DNA of 64,000 bases from Aestuariibaculum sediminum (GTDB lineage Bacteria > Bacteroidota > Bacteroidia > Flavobacteriales > Flavobacteriaceae): NCBI RefSeq assembly GCF_014596945.1, contig NZ_JACVXB010000001.1, forward strand, positions 432,314-496,313. Direction: 5' to 3'. The position numbers were made by a program, and so were the translations under genes. How positions within the stretch are numbered: position 1 is the stretch's first letter; every line of letters starts with the position of its first letter. A model generated the notes under the pieces. The model ran no database searches and was not told the origin of the DNA. It saw nothing but the letters and a program-made list of their open reading frames with translations. Positions 25,616 to 33,925 of this stretch are shown here, piece by piece.

Positions 25616-26197
25616 ATGAAACCTATAATTTTACTTCTTGCCGCAGTAAGCATGTTGGCTTATTCCTGCAATTCTCATTCAGAGAAAAAAACTTCTAAAG
25701 CTGAAGAAGACTTGGTAGAACAAGAACCACTAAATCCTATTCAACGAGGAGAGTACCTTGTAGATTTAGGGGGATGTCACCACTGCCATTCTCCAAAAAT
25801 TATAACAGAACAAGGACCTATTCCAGATCCGAAACGACTATTATCAGGTCACCCTGCAGATGAAACTCTACCTCCATACGATAAAGAAACCGCGAAAGGC
25901 TATGCTCTTTTCTCTATGGGATTTACAGCTTTTACAGGGCCTTGGGGCACATCTTTTGCAGCAAACATTACTCCCGATGATAGTGGTATTGGCAGCTGGA
26001 CTGCAGAACAATTTAAAAAATCTATTAAAGAAGGAAAATACAAAGGTCAAGATGGTGGTCGTTACCTACTACCCCCTATGCCTTGGCAGGATTTTGCTAA
26101 ACTTACAGACGATGATCTTAATGCTATTTTTGCGTATTTAAAAAACTTAACTCCAATTGATAATGTGGTTCCTTCTGCAATACCACCTGCCATGTAA
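25616..26197 (+). CDS. Periplasmic c-type cytochrome lipoprotein
   Basis: A 193-residue monohaem cytochrome c. The signal ends LAYSC with lipid Cys18, a charged linker follows, then the haem site Cys54-His-His-Cys57-His58 in VDLGGCHHCHSP. The C-terminal half holds GTSFAANITPDDSGIG and PPMPWQDFAKLTDDDLNAIFAYL, with MPW as a likely haem methionine. The profile matches the family found with alcohol or aldehyde dehydrogenases as an electron carrier. No partner dehydrogenase is adjacent; the planctomycete-type cytochrome operon is the nearest redox unit. A hairpin terminator follows. Confidence 0.92.
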   Translation: MKPIILLLAAVSMLAYSCNSHSEKKTSKAEEDLVEQEPLNPIQRGEYLVDLGGCHHCHSPKIITEQGPIPDPKRLLSGHPADETLPPYDKETAKGYALFSMGFTAFTGPWGTSFAANITPDDSGIGSWTAEQFKKSIKEGKYKGQDGGRYLLPPMPWQDFAKLTDDDLNAIFAYLKNLTPIDNVVPSAIPPAM

Positions 26198-26210
26198 AAT
26201 AATAACATAA

Positions 26211-26240
26211 AAAACGCTCCTTTTAAAGGAGCGTTTTTTA
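26211..26240. terminator. Bidirectional terminator between cytochrome and ferritin genes
   Basis: AACGCTCCTTT-T-AAAGGAGCGTT is a perfect inverted repeat (26213-26235) with T-run on the plus side and A-run on the other, serving two convergent genes. Confidence 0.88.
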
Positions 26241-26258
26241 TGTATCTAAGTTATTCTT

Positions 26259-26765
26259 CTATTCCGTTGGAATTCGCTCATCAATCATTTTTAAAGGCAT
26301 GCCTTCCATAAGATTGAAAATATCAATTATACTTCTAAAAGCATCTTCTTCTTCCGATTGCTCATTAATAAACCATTGTAAAAAAACCTCGGTAATGAAG
26401 TCATCGTTTTTTCTAGCTGCCTTAAATATTTTATAAATTGATTGTGTAACACTAATTTCTTGCTCCAAACCTAATTCGAATATAGAAAGTAAACTTTCAA
26501 AATCGTTGTTTACTCCATTAACATTAGGTGATATAGCTGCACCACCATTATCGTTAATAAATTCAAAGATTTTCATTGCGTGCTCTCTTTCTTCTTCGGC
26601 TTGCTTATAAAAAAAAGCTTTACTATTTAACAATTCGCGCTGATCACACCAAGAAGCCATAGCTAAGTATGACGCCGATGCTTTCATTTCCATTGCTATT
26701 TGATTGTTAAGTAAATCCATCACATCTGGATGAATAGACATTTGTTTTCTAACTATTGTGTTCAT
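26259..26765 (-). CDS. Ferritin
   Basis: A 168-residue non-haem ferritin storing iron as Fe(III) mineral. Ferroxidase-type residues are in place: Glu in NQIAMEMKAS, and the EEEREHAM pair and a later EQEISV and NEQSEEEDA acid set, with Glu-x-x-His of helix B clear. The chosen ATG at 26765 is supported by the promoter box at 26781-26788, which would overlap an alternative in-frame ATG at 26783. The C-terminus ends in MIDERIPTE. It is a single gene with a strong terminator shared with the cytochrome gene. Confidence 0.95.
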   Translation of the reverse strand: MNTIVRKQMSIHPDVMDLLNNQIAMEMKASASYLAMASWCDQRELLNSKAFFYKQAEEEREHAMKIFEFINDNGGAAISPNVNGVNNDFESLLSIFELGLEQEISVTQSIYKIFKAARKNDDFITEVFLQWFINEQSEEEDAFRSIIDIFNLMEGMPLKMIDERIPTE

Positions 26766-26780
26766 AATTGCGCTTTTACA

Positions 26781-26788
26781 CAAAGTTA
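26781..26788 (-). promoter_or_regulatory. Promoter -7 box of ferritin gene, decides the start
   Basis: Minus strand reads TAACTTTG, matching TAnnTTTG, 16 nt before the chosen ATG. It overlaps the alternative upstream ATG codon, which therefore cannot lie in the transcript. Confidence 0.6.
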
Positions 26789-26853
26789 CAATAAAATAAG
26801 GGCACTATAGCGTTCTGACAAAATTTAAAAAAAGTCTAAATAAAGACTTTAAA

Positions 26854-27159
26854 CTATGCTAAAATGAAATCTGGTGTCTCAAAGAAAACTGCAATTTCTT
26901 CTTTTAATTTAATCAATTGAGGTATTTCTAAGAAAAGTAGATGCTGCTTATCGGCAACGAAAAGTAAAACAAAATTCTCGTTATTAACAATAGCGTTAAG
27001 CGACTTATAAGTCGTTTTTGCGTTAATTTTTCGTCTTAGTTCGAGCATTTGCGGAAAACTTAATTGTATGGCCTTTGTAGGGGTATGTAAAACATATTTA
27101 CAAAACCTAAGGTACTCAATATGGTAGCTATCGCTTGTTGTTTCAATTGTATTTTTCAC
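26854..27159 (-). CDS. Small cytoplasmic protein, unknown
   Basis: A 101-residue protein I do not recognise. It has one cysteine (Cys20), no signal peptide or membrane segment, and an alternating pattern of hydrophobic strands and helices (for example FVLLFVADKQHLLFLEIPQLIKLKEEI). The start codon is the first ATG, and coding statistics look like its neighbours. It lies 37 nt downstream of the ferredoxin gene on the same strand, so it may be read from the ferredoxin promoter. Confidence 0.72.
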   Translation of the reverse strand: MKNTIETTSDSYHIEYLRFCKYVLHTPTKAIQLSFPQMLELRRKINAKTTYKSLNAIVNNENFVLLFVADKQHLLFLEIPQLIKLKEEIAVFFETPDFILA

Positions 27160-27196
27160 GTCGACAAATATAGCTTTTATTTAGAATAATTTAAAA

Positions 27197-27526
27197 TTAA
27201 CTTTCTGGAGCTAATTCAACTTCCAAACCATCCATTTCTGGTGTCATTTGTATTTGACAACCTAAACGGCTATTATCTTTCACATCAAAAGCTTCAGATA
27301 GCATTGCTTCCTCATCATCACTCATTTCTGGTAAATCGGTATCGCTTATTACGTAACATTGGCATGAAGCACACATTGCCATACCTCCACAAACACCAAT
27401 AGTACCTTCAGGAGCAAGTTCATAACTACGAACCACTTCCATTAAATTCATTGCCATATCGGTAGGCGCAACAACATCGTGCGTAACACCATCTCTATCT
27501 GTTATTTTTATGTTTATGTCGCTCAT
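27197..27526 (-). CDS. [2Fe-2S] ferredoxin, adrenodoxin type
   Basis: A 109-residue ferredoxin. The cluster ligands are Cys46, Cys52, Cys55 (CGGMAMCASC) and Cys90 (RLGCQI), the adrenodoxin/Isc-ferredoxin pattern C-x5-C-x2-C-xn-C. It would pass single electrons, for example to Fe-S assembly or a P450 or other oxygenase. The neighbouring Mrp and Nfu genes favour an Fe-S assembly role (inference). It has its own TAnnTTTG promoter and lies between two hairpins and a small gene of unknown function. Confidence 0.95.
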   Translation of the reverse strand: MSDINIKITDRDGVTHDVVAPTDMAMNLMEVVRSYELAPEGTIGVCGGMAMCASCQCYVISDTDLPEMSDDEEAMLSEAFDVKDNSRLGCQIQMTPEMDGLEVELAPES

Positions 27527-27564
27527 ATTATTTGTCTTTTTGTAAAGGCATTAGAATATTTACG

Positions 27565-27593
27565 CAAATTTAATGCTTAAAATTTATTTACAA
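27565..27593 (-). promoter_or_regulatory. Promoter of the ferredoxin gene
   Basis: Minus strand carries TTG (27593-27591), an 18-nt spacer and TAAATTTG (27572-27565), matching both elements. The box ends 39 nt before the start codon. Confidence 0.75.
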
Positions 27594-27626
27594 TTCTTTT
27601 TCCTATCAATTTAATAGGAAAAAGAA
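27594..27626. terminator. 13-bp hairpin between nfu and ferredoxin
   Basis: TTCTTTTTCCTAT / ATAGGAAAAAGAA, a perfect 13-bp stem with a seven-base loop, adjoins the ferredoxin -33 element. It lies downstream of a second hairpin after nfu. Confidence 0.6.
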
Positions 27627-27627
27627 A

Positions 27628-27658
27628 AAAATAAAGAATTCATAAAATTCTTTATTTT
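27628..27658 (-). terminator. Terminator after nfu
   Basis: AAAATAAAGAATT / AATTCTTTATTTT is a perfect 13-bp stem with a five-base loop; on the minus strand it runs into a T-rich stretch. It ends the mrp-nfu transcript before the ferredoxin gene. A further 13-bp hairpin lies immediately beyond. Confidence 0.75.
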
Positions 27659-27718
27659 AACTATACCTTTAAAAAAATTTATGGGATTTAATTGAAATTT
27701 TTTCAGAACACCTACCTG

Positions 27719-27964
27719 TTAAATTTCAATATTTATAACTTTTTCAATCTGCGGCGCATGCTTTTTTATGGTCATTTCAACACCCGATTTTAAAGTCATT
27801 TGATTCACACTACAACCAACACAAGCACCCTGCAACTGTACCTTTACCAGTGTATTATTATCCTCTATAGACAATAAAGAAATATCGCCTCCATCACTTT
27901 GCAAAAACGGACGAATTTCTTCTAATGCTTTCTCGACATTAAGTCTTATTTCTTCTGCTGTCAT
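27719..27964 (-). CDS. NifU-like (Nfu-type) iron-sulfur scaffold domain protein
   Basis: An 81-residue protein consisting of the NifU C-terminal domain, with the cluster-binding Cys48-x-x-Cys51 in ACVGCSVNQMTLK and the LQSDGGDISL segment before it. Such stand-alone Nfu proteins bind and hand on an Fe-S cluster. Its ATG directly follows the mrp stop (TAAATG), so it is translated from the same transcript as mrp. Confidence 0.95.
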   Translation of the reverse strand: MTAEEIRLNVEKALEEIRPFLQSDGGDISLLSIEDNNTLVKVQLQGACVGCSVNQMTLKSGVEMTIKKHAPQIEKVINIEI

Positions 27965-29104
27965 TTATTTAGTTTTAACTGCTGAGCACCCAGCCATAGT
28001 TGTTATTTTAATTGCCTCTGTAGGTGGTAAATTATCATTTCGTTTTACAACCTCCTGAACCACATTTTGCGTAATTTTTTCAAAGGCTTTTTCTAAAGGT
28101 GTAGCTGTTTGAAGTGCTGCTGGACGCCCTACGTCTCCTGCTTCTCTAATGCTTTGAACTAAAGGCAATTCACCAATAAAAGGCACTTTTAAATCTTCGG
28201 CTAAGTTTTTTGCACCTTGCTTTCCAAAAATATAATATTTGTTATCTGGAAGTTCTTCAGGTGTAAAATAAGCCATGTTTTCTATAATTCCTAAAACTGG
28301 TACTTGAATACTATCCTGTTGAAACATTGCAACACCTTTTTTTGCATCGGCCAAGGCTATATTTTGTGGTGTACTAACCACTACGGCACCTGTAATTGGA
28401 AGGGATTGCATAATACTTAAATGAATATCCCCTGTTCCAGGAGGTAAATCAATTAATAAAAAGTCTAATTCACCCCAATGTGCATCAAAAATCATTTGAT
28501 TTAATGCTTTTGCCGCCATTGGACCACGCCAAACAACAGCCTGATTAGGTTGTGTAAAAAAGCCAATTGACAACACTTTAACCCCATAATTCTCAATAGG
28601 TTTCATTTTCGACTTACCATCTACGGTTACCGCTAATGGTCGTCCCATTTCAACATCAAACATAATAGGAATCGAAGGTCCGTAAATATCGGCATCAAGT
28701 ATACCTACATTGAATCCCATCTTTGATAACGTTACCGCTAAATTAGCCGTTACCGTAGATTTACCTACCCCTCCTTTACCTGAAGCCACTGCAATTATAT
28801 TTTGAATTCCGGGAATTGGTTTTCCTTTTATCACATTTGCTTTTGGTTTTTCTGGCGCTTCAACTTTTAAGTTTACTTTAATTTTAGCTTTTTCGTATAC
28901 CTTTTCATGAATGGTTTTTAAAATATCAACTTCGGTACGCTTTTTAGCTTGTAAACTTGGATTTTTTATAGTGATATCCACAATAACCTCATCGCCAAAA
29001 ACCACAACATTTGTTACGGCTCCACTTTCTACCATGTTCTGTCCTTCTCCAGGTACGGTTATTGATTCTAACGCTTTAAGTATGTCTTTTTTGTTAAGCT
29101 TCAT
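27965..29104 (-). CDS. Mrp/NBP35-family P-loop ATPase (ApbC-like Fe-S carrier)
   Basis: A 379-residue protein. An N-terminal MIP18/DUF59-like domain (about 1-90) precedes a deviant Walker A P-loop SGKGGVGKST at 108-117, followed by LDADIYGPS and the LIDLPPGTGD motif near 215. Mrp/ApbC proteins carry and transfer Fe-S clusters to client apoproteins. The short CxxC cluster motif seen in many Mrp proteins is absent: the segment after ENMAY reads FTPEELPD. The last residues carry a single Cys (AGCSAV). It is followed at once by nfu; the pair looks like a small Fe-S carrier operon. Confidence 0.96.
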   Translation of the reverse strand: MKLNKKDILKALESITVPGEGQNMVESGAVTNVVVFGDEVIVDITIKNPSLQAKKRTEVDILKTIHEKVYEKAKIKVNLKVEAPEKPKANVIKGKPIPGIQNIIAVASGKGGVGKSTVTANLAVTLSKMGFNVGILDADIYGPSIPIMFDVEMGRPLAVTVDGKSKMKPIENYGVKVLSIGFFTQPNQAVVWRGPMAAKALNQMIFDAHWGELDFLLIDLPPGTGDIHLSIMQSLPITGAVVVSTPQNIALADAKKGVAMFQQDSIQVPVLGIIENMAYFTPEELPDNKYYIFGKQGAKNLAEDLKVPFIGELPLVQSIREAGDVGRPAALQTATPLEKAFEKITQNVVQEVVKRNDNLPPTEAIKITTMAGCSAVKTK

Positions 29105-29131
29105 GCTCTATTTAGATTTATTCTAAGGGTA

Positions 29132-29158
29132 CAAATATAAACATTAAAGATTGAACAA
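29132..29158 (-). promoter_or_regulatory. Promoter of mrp-nfu
   Basis: Minus strand carries TTG (29158-29156), a 16-nt spacer and TATATTTG (29139-29132), an exact -7 box match. The box lies 28 nt before the mrp start. Confidence 0.65.
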
Positions 29159-29253
29159 ATCCTAAAATTTAGTTATTAGTTTAAGTTTAATAAATTTAGG
29201 AGAAAAATGGCATGATTTATGTGCATTTTTCATTGCTATTTAACTAAACATCA

Positions 29254-30087
29254 ATGATTGGCAAACTTTTCATAGTAATATCTTACTTGTTATCTTACAC
29301 AATATGTAACGGTCAAAGTAAACTTGAAAAGTCGCAAGAAAGTTTAAAAGAAGGCGATAATACTTTTCGAACGGAAAAGTCGCGAAATAGTAACACCGAT
29401 GATACTAACTCTAGTGGTAATTTTTTCATCGATACATTTGGAAAATTAATTATTGATGCTTTCGCCTACACGGCTTATTCGATCTTAATTGAATCTCCTT
29501 TTGAATATGAAAACAAAAGCCATTTTGCTGCACTAACAAAACATCCATACCACCAAAAAAACAGAGGAAATTACACGTATATACCGGATGAAAGTTCAAA
29601 TAGTTTTCGAACCTCTATTACTTCAACCTATATTTTTGAAAACTCTAAAATTCAAGGCAATCATTTAAACGTTAATCTTAGATTTTTAAACAGAATAGGC
29701 CTAGAAACGGATTATTTACAATTATGGGAAAATAGCACCAATTTTGGCAAACAGCATTTAGCGCTTTATTCCTTTACTGCTAAATATTACAGGGTAAGAA
29801 CTGAACCATTTGACTTTTGGTGGGGGCTAGGAGCTACTTATGTTGATGGCAGCGTTAACGAATGGGGCTTTAATTACGGCTTGGGTTTCGAACTATTTAT
29901 TTTACAACCAATTAGTTTTGATGGTGGTTTTCATCAAACTTGGGTAAACAATCAAAGCATAAATAAACTCAACGCTACATTAAATTACCATGTGACGCGT
30001 TTTACTGTTAGCAGTGGTTTTGAGCATCTAAAAATTGGCTCAGAAACCTTCTCAACCATACAACTTGGCTTGGGAATATCGTTTTAA
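29254..30087 (+). CDS. Exported protein of unknown function, probably outer-membrane barrel
   Basis: A 277-residue protein with a signal peptide (residues 1-21, ending ICNGQ). I do not recognise the family. After a polar stretch (30-90) the C-terminal half has alternating aromatic strands ending in aromatic residues, such as LNVNLRFLNRIGLETDYLQLW, FWWGLGATYVDGSVNEWGFNYGLGFELF and ISFDGGFHQTWV, and the last residue is Phe, all suggestive of an outer-membrane beta-barrel. It is monocistronic and convergent with the alkyltransferase-like gene. Confidence 0.75.
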   Translation: MIGKLFIVISYLLSYTICNGQSKLEKSQESLKEGDNTFRTEKSRNSNTDDTNSSGNFFIDTFGKLIIDAFAYTAYSILIESPFEYENKSHFAALTKHPYHQKNRGNYTYIPDESSNSFRTSITSTYIFENSKIQGNHLNVNLRFLNRIGLETDYLQLWENSTNFGKQHLALYSFTAKYYRVRTEPFDFWWGLGATYVDGSVNEWGFNYGLGFELFILQPISFDGGFHQTWVNNQSINKLNATLNYHVTRFTVSSGFEHLKIGSETFSTIQLGLGISF

Positions 30088-30102
30088 TGCTTTACTTGTT
30101 AA

Positions 30103-30432
30103 CTACAACTCCTCTACAGGATTCCAGAATACCGATTTAAAATCTTTAATTTGATTATCAACTACTGTAATACCTTCATTCTCTAACAATTGCTGCATTA
30201 AATTAGTTCCTTCAAAATGATGCTTTCCAGTTAACAACCCTAAACTGTTTACAACCCGGTGTGCCGGCACATCTTTACCATGCGAATTATTCATGGCATA
30301 CCCCACTAATCGAGAGCTTCTTGAAGCACCTAAATATTTAGCTATAGCACCATAACTTGTTACTCTTCCATACGGAATTTGCTTAACCACCTCGTAAACT
30401 TTATCGAAAAAACCTAAAGTGTTTTCTTTCAT
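30103..30432 (-). CDS. Alkyltransferase-like protein (ATL, MGMT family) with Ala at the catalytic site
   Basis: A 109-residue single-domain MGMT-type protein. The helix-turn-helix DNA-binding part and the active-site motif are visible: PYGRVTSYGAIAKYLG (20-35) and Pro56-Ala57-His58-Arg59-Val60, where repair methyltransferases have PCHRV. The missing cysteine makes it a member of the alkyltransferase-like group, which binds O6-alkylguanine and flags it for nucleotide excision repair instead of repairing it directly. It lies directly before a LysE-type exporter gene (one base apart), so they are likely cotranscribed. Confidence 0.93.
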   Translation of the reverse strand: MKENTLGFFDKVYEVVKQIPYGRVTSYGAIAKYLGASRSSRLVGYAMNNSHGKDVPAHRVVNSLGLLTGKHHFEGTNLMQQLLENEGITVVDNQIKDFKSVFWNPVEEL

Positions 30433-30433
30433 T

Positions 30434-31063
30434 CTACAACTCTTTAATAATATTTATTAAAGTGATGATAGATATAACTCCTGTAATGGTACCAATAAGG
30501 TAATTCATGCTTTTTTGAGAGGCAATAGTCTTGTCTTTTATTTTATCGAAGAAAAACATGTAAATATAAAGCATAACAAATGTCCCCATTGCCGTTCCTG
30601 TTACGTAAGTTAAAATAGTGGTTTGATCAAAACTCAACCAACCAATAGATGCCAAAGTAATGGTCATATAAGCTTGGTATGGAATAGGAAACACATTAAT
30701 GACCGACATAAACATGCCTTGAAAAAACCGGCTACGTTTGCTTCTCATTTCTGGTTCTAAAACCTCTTTGGGTTTAGATTTTGCTATGAAAAGAAAATAA
30801 ACAGTTATTAAAACAAAAATAACGAAGGCAACGCGTTGCAGAATATCGACAACCTCATTATGCTTTGTTAAATAACTAGCAAATACCGATGCTACATAAG
30901 TCTGTACTAAAACAACCACACAAACCCCTATCGAAAACATAATCCCTCTCGTATGTCCTTCTTTTAAACTTATTTTAGCCGCGGTCATGTTCAACAAACC
31001 AGGCGGAATTACCCCAACAAGCGATATAATTAACCCTAAAAAAAAGACCACCGTAATATTCAC
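30434..31063 (-). CDS. LysE family transporter
   Basis: A 209-residue inner-membrane protein with about six transmembrane helices. The N-terminal helix GLIISLVGVIPPGLLNMTAAKISLKEG matches the LysE/RhtB amino acid exporter family (conserved PPGxxxxxxxxxxxxxG). It would export an amino acid or similar solute; the substrate is not predictable. It is sandwiched in a minus-strand run trmB, lysE-like, ATL with 1-2 bp gaps, so all three are one operon. Confidence 0.9.
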   Translation of the reverse strand: MNITVVFFLGLIISLVGVIPPGLLNMTAAKISLKEGHTRGIMFSIGVCVVVLVQTYVASVFASYLTKHNEVVDILQRVAFVIFVLITVYFLFIAKSKPKEVLEPEMRSKRSRFFQGMFMSVINVFPIPYQAYMTITLASIGWLSFDQTTILTYVTGTAMGTFVMLYIYMFFFDKIKDKTIASQKSMNYLIGTITGVISIITLINIIKEL

Positions 31064-31065
31064 AA

Positions 31066-31740
31066 CTACTTAATTTTAAATCGAATATACGTAATTGCTT
31101 TATTTTGCTCTAAATATTGCGATTCATAAAACGTTTGGATACTTGTTACTTCTTCTGGACTTCCCTCTTGCTTGTATACATTATGATTAGCATACAATAC
31201 TTCATGTCCGGCACCATGAAGCAAACCTAATGTGTAACCATGCATAAATTCGCTATCGGTTTTTAAATTTACAACCCCATCTTCCTTTAAAATAATTTTA
31301 TAACGAGCTAAAAATTCAGCATTAGTCATACGGTGTTTAGTTCGCTTGTATTTTATTTGAGGATCTGGAAATGTAATCCATATTTCATCGACTTCATTTT
31401 TACCAAAAGCATGATCTATTAACTCTATCTGGGTACGTAAAAAAGCAACATTCGGAATATTTTCTTCTATAGCCGTTTTTGCCCCTCTCCAAAAACGAGC
31501 GCCTTTTATATCGATACCAATAAAATTTTTATTCGGATATTTTTTGGCTAAAGCCACAGAATACTCACCCTTTCCACAACCCAGCTCCAATACTAAAGGG
31601 TTTTCATTTTTAAAAACCTTTTCGTTCCATTTACCTTTATTATCATAATCTTCATTAACCAATTGATCTCGTGTTGGTTGATATACATTGGAAAAAGTTT
31701 CATTCTCTCTAAAGCGCTTTAATTTATTCTTGCTTCCCAC
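31066..31740 (-). CDS. trmB: tRNA (guanine-N7)-methyltransferase
   Basis: A 224-residue TrmB, which forms m7G46 in the variable loop of tRNAs. SAM-binding motif LELGCGKGEYSVALAKKYP is near residues 50-68, then FIGIDIKGARFWRGAKTA, and ITFPDPQIKYKRTKHRMT near 122-139 is the family signature. The downstream LysE-like and ATL genes follow with almost no gaps. Confidence 0.97.
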   Translation of the reverse strand: MGSKNKLKRFRENETFSNVYQPTRDQLVNEDYDNKGKWNEKVFKNENPLVLELGCGKGEYSVALAKKYPNKNFIGIDIKGARFWRGAKTAIEENIPNVAFLRTQIELIDHAFGKNEVDEIWITFPDPQIKYKRTKHRMTNAEFLARYKIILKEDGVVNLKTDSEFMHGYTLGLLHGAGHEVLYANHNVYKQEGSPEEVTSIQTFYESQYLEQNKAITYIRFKIK

Positions 31741-31852
31741 CTATAGTTTTAATTTAAATGATTATCTTTTATCCTCTAGTTAAGGACAAAATAAATATTT
31801 GGTAAAATTAAGGAAATATACGAAAGTGTATATATGCTTACCTTTGATTTTA

Positions 31853-32908
31853 ATGAAAAAACGGATTTTAGTTGCACCCCTAAACTGGGGTTTAGGGCAT
31901 GCTACTAGATGCATACCTATAATAAAGGCATTAATAGAAAATAATTTTGAACCTGTAATAGCCAGTGATGGCGTTGCGCTTTCTCTGTTAAAAAAGGAAT
32001 TCCCTAATCTCAATCACATTGAACTTCCCGCGTATAACGTGACTTATGCGAGAAACGGAAAGTTTTTTAAATTAAAACTTTTAAAAGATTCACCAAGATT
32101 ACTTCAAGCTATTTATAACGAAAAAAAAGCGATAGCAGGAATTATTGACAAATATGGTATTTCAGGTATCATTTCCGATAACCGACTCGGGGTTTATCAT
32201 AAATCTGTGCCTTCTGTTTTTATTACCCACCAACTAAAAGTCTTAAGCGGAACCACGACCTGGCTGAGCACAAAAATGCATGAAAAATTCATTAAAAATT
32301 TCGTTGAGTGTTGGGTACCTGACACCAACAATTCGCTTAATTTAAGTGGCAAATTAGGTCATGTAGACACTTTTGGAATCCCAACGAAATATATTGGTCC
32401 TTTAAGTAGATTTGAAAACAAACCTTTACCCCATCGTTACGATTTAATGGTTTTATTATCGGGTCCTGAACCTCAGCGTACATTATTGGAAGACAAATTA
32501 ATAACCGAACTAAAACATTATAAAGGAGACGTTGTCTTTGTTAAAGGGATTATACAACCTGAGCAAACAGTAGAACGTTGCAATAATTTTACCATTTATA
32601 ATTTCATGACTTCCCAAATGTTGGAACAGACCATTAATGAAAGTACCATGGTAATTTCACGCTCCGGATATACTACCTTAATGGATTTAGCCAAATTAAA
32701 TAAGAAAGCTTTTTTTATACCTACACCAGGACAGTTTGAACAGGAATATTTAGCAACGCGCTTATCTGAACAAACCATAGTACCTAGTTGCAAACAAGAT
32801 CAATTCACTTTAAGTAAACTTGATATAATAGACCAATATAACGGGCTTTCAGCATTTGACTTCGAGGTTGATTTTAAGAAGCTATTCTACCTTTTCGAGG
32901 GTGAATGA
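31853..32908 (+). CDS. Glycosyltransferase of the MurG/UGT-like GT-B type
   Basis: A 351-residue glycosyltransferase. The start at MKKRILVAPLNWGLGHATRC is chosen over an in-frame Met 18 codons earlier. The N-terminal GLGHATRC loop and the C-terminal MVISRSGYTTLMDLAKLNKKAFFIPTPGQFEQ segment (nucleotide-sugar site, SGYTT... and GQFEQE) are like family GT28/UDP-glycosyltransferases. Acceptor and sugar are unknown; no transmembrane segment is seen. The 3' end overlaps the convergent histidine-kinase gene by 27 bp. Confidence 0.88.
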   Translation: MKKRILVAPLNWGLGHATRCIPIIKALIENNFEPVIASDGVALSLLKKEFPNLNHIELPAYNVTYARNGKFFKLKLLKDSPRLLQAIYNEKKAIAGIIDKYGISGIISDNRLGVYHKSVPSVFITHQLKVLSGTTTWLSTKMHEKFIKNFVECWVPDTNNSLNLSGKLGHVDTFGIPTKYIGPLSRFENKPLPHRYDLMVLLSGPEPQRTLLEDKLITELKHYKGDVVFVKGIIQPEQTVERCNNFTIYNFMTSQMLEQTINESTMVISRSGYTTLMDLAKLNKKAFFIPTPGQFEQEYLATRLSEQTIVPSCKQDQFTLSKLDIIDQYNGLSAFDFEVDFKKLFYLFEGE

Positions 32909-33925
32909 AAACTCGCTTCCTACACCAAATTCACTTTCCACATAAATCTTTTCGTCGTGCGCTTCAATAATGTGTTTCACAATAGATAATCCAAGACCAG
33001 AACCACCTTCCTTACGTGAGCCGCTTTTATCTACACGATAAAAACGTTCAAAAAGTCGTGGCAAATGCATTTTAGCAATCCCCTCACCGTTATCTGTTAC
33101 CCTTACAATTATTTTATTTTTAATCAGGTTTTCAATACTAATCTCTGTGGTACCTTTAATTCTACCGTACTTAATAGAATTTACCACCAAATTAGCCATA
33201 ACTTGCTGAATACGTTCTTTATCCGCTCGAACCAAAATCGATTCATTATAGGCTCTATCAAAAGTAAGTGTAATTTTCTTTTTAGAAGCCTTCATTTCGA
33301 GCATGTCGAACACATTTTTTACCAGTTCTACAATATCGAAAACCTCAACATTTAAACTCAAATCACCAACCTCTAATTTGGTAATCATGTCTAAATCTTT
33401 TACAATATAACCTAATCGTTCTATCCCTTTACTGGCACGCTCTAAATACTTTTCACGTAATTCTTTATTATCCATAGCGCCATCTAATAAGGTTAATATA
33501 TATCCTTGAACGGTGAAGAGTGGGGTTTTTAATTCGTGTGAAACATTACCCAGATACTCCTTTCGGTAATTTTCCCTTACTCTAAGCGATTCAATTTCAA
33601 TTTTTTTATCTCTGGCGTATTTATCAATTTCCTTCGTTAGAGTTTTCATATCGGTTGTTATCGTTCCTTTAGCTAAATTGGTGGATTCCAATAAAGTTAA
33701 ATCGTCGTAAATTTTCTTTACGCGTTTATAAATAAACCTTTCAACACTAAACTGAATAATTAAAAATGAAAACGAATAAGTTGACAAGAACAATATACCT
33801 ATATACCAGAAACTTAAAGTAAACGACAGGAATAAAAAAACACTCGTTAAGAGCGTTATAAAAATGGATATATAAAGCGACGTTTTAATCGCAAACTTAT
33901 ATGATTTTTTAAATTTTTGCTGCAT
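32882..33925 (-). CDS. Sensor histidine kinase, PhoR-like
   Basis: A 347-residue membrane kinase with two transmembrane segments in the first 60 residues and a very short sensor region, a HAMP-like linker, then the H-box NVSHELKTPLF with phosphorylated His130, N-box NLVVNSIKYG, and the DNGEGI and GSGLGLSIVK ATP loops. The short periplasmic part suggests membrane- or partner-based sensing as in PhoR. It is translationally coupled to the response regulator gene (stop and start share one base, TAATG). Confidence 0.95.
   Translation of the reverse strand: MQQKFKKSYKFAIKTSLYISIFITLLTSVFLFLSFTLSFWYIGILFLSTYSFSFLIIQFSVERFIYKRVKKIYDDLTLLESTNLAKGTITTDMKTLTKEIDKYARDKKIEIESLRVRENYRKEYLGNVSHELKTPLFTVQGYILTLLDGAMDNKELREKYLERASKGIERLGYIVKDLDMITKLEVGDLSLNVEVFDIVELVKNVFDMLEMKASKKKITLTFDRAYNESILVRADKERIQQVMANLVVNSIKYGRIKGTTEISIENLIKNKIIVRVTDNGEGIAKMHLPRLFERFYRVDKSGSRKEGGSGLGLSIVKHIIEAHDEKIYVESEFGVGSEFSFTLEKVE

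Noticed and set aside
31799-31852. 18-residue N-terminal extension of the glycosyltransferase
   Set aside because: The conserved GT-B N-terminal strand starts at the internal Met, and the extension has no signal-peptide character.
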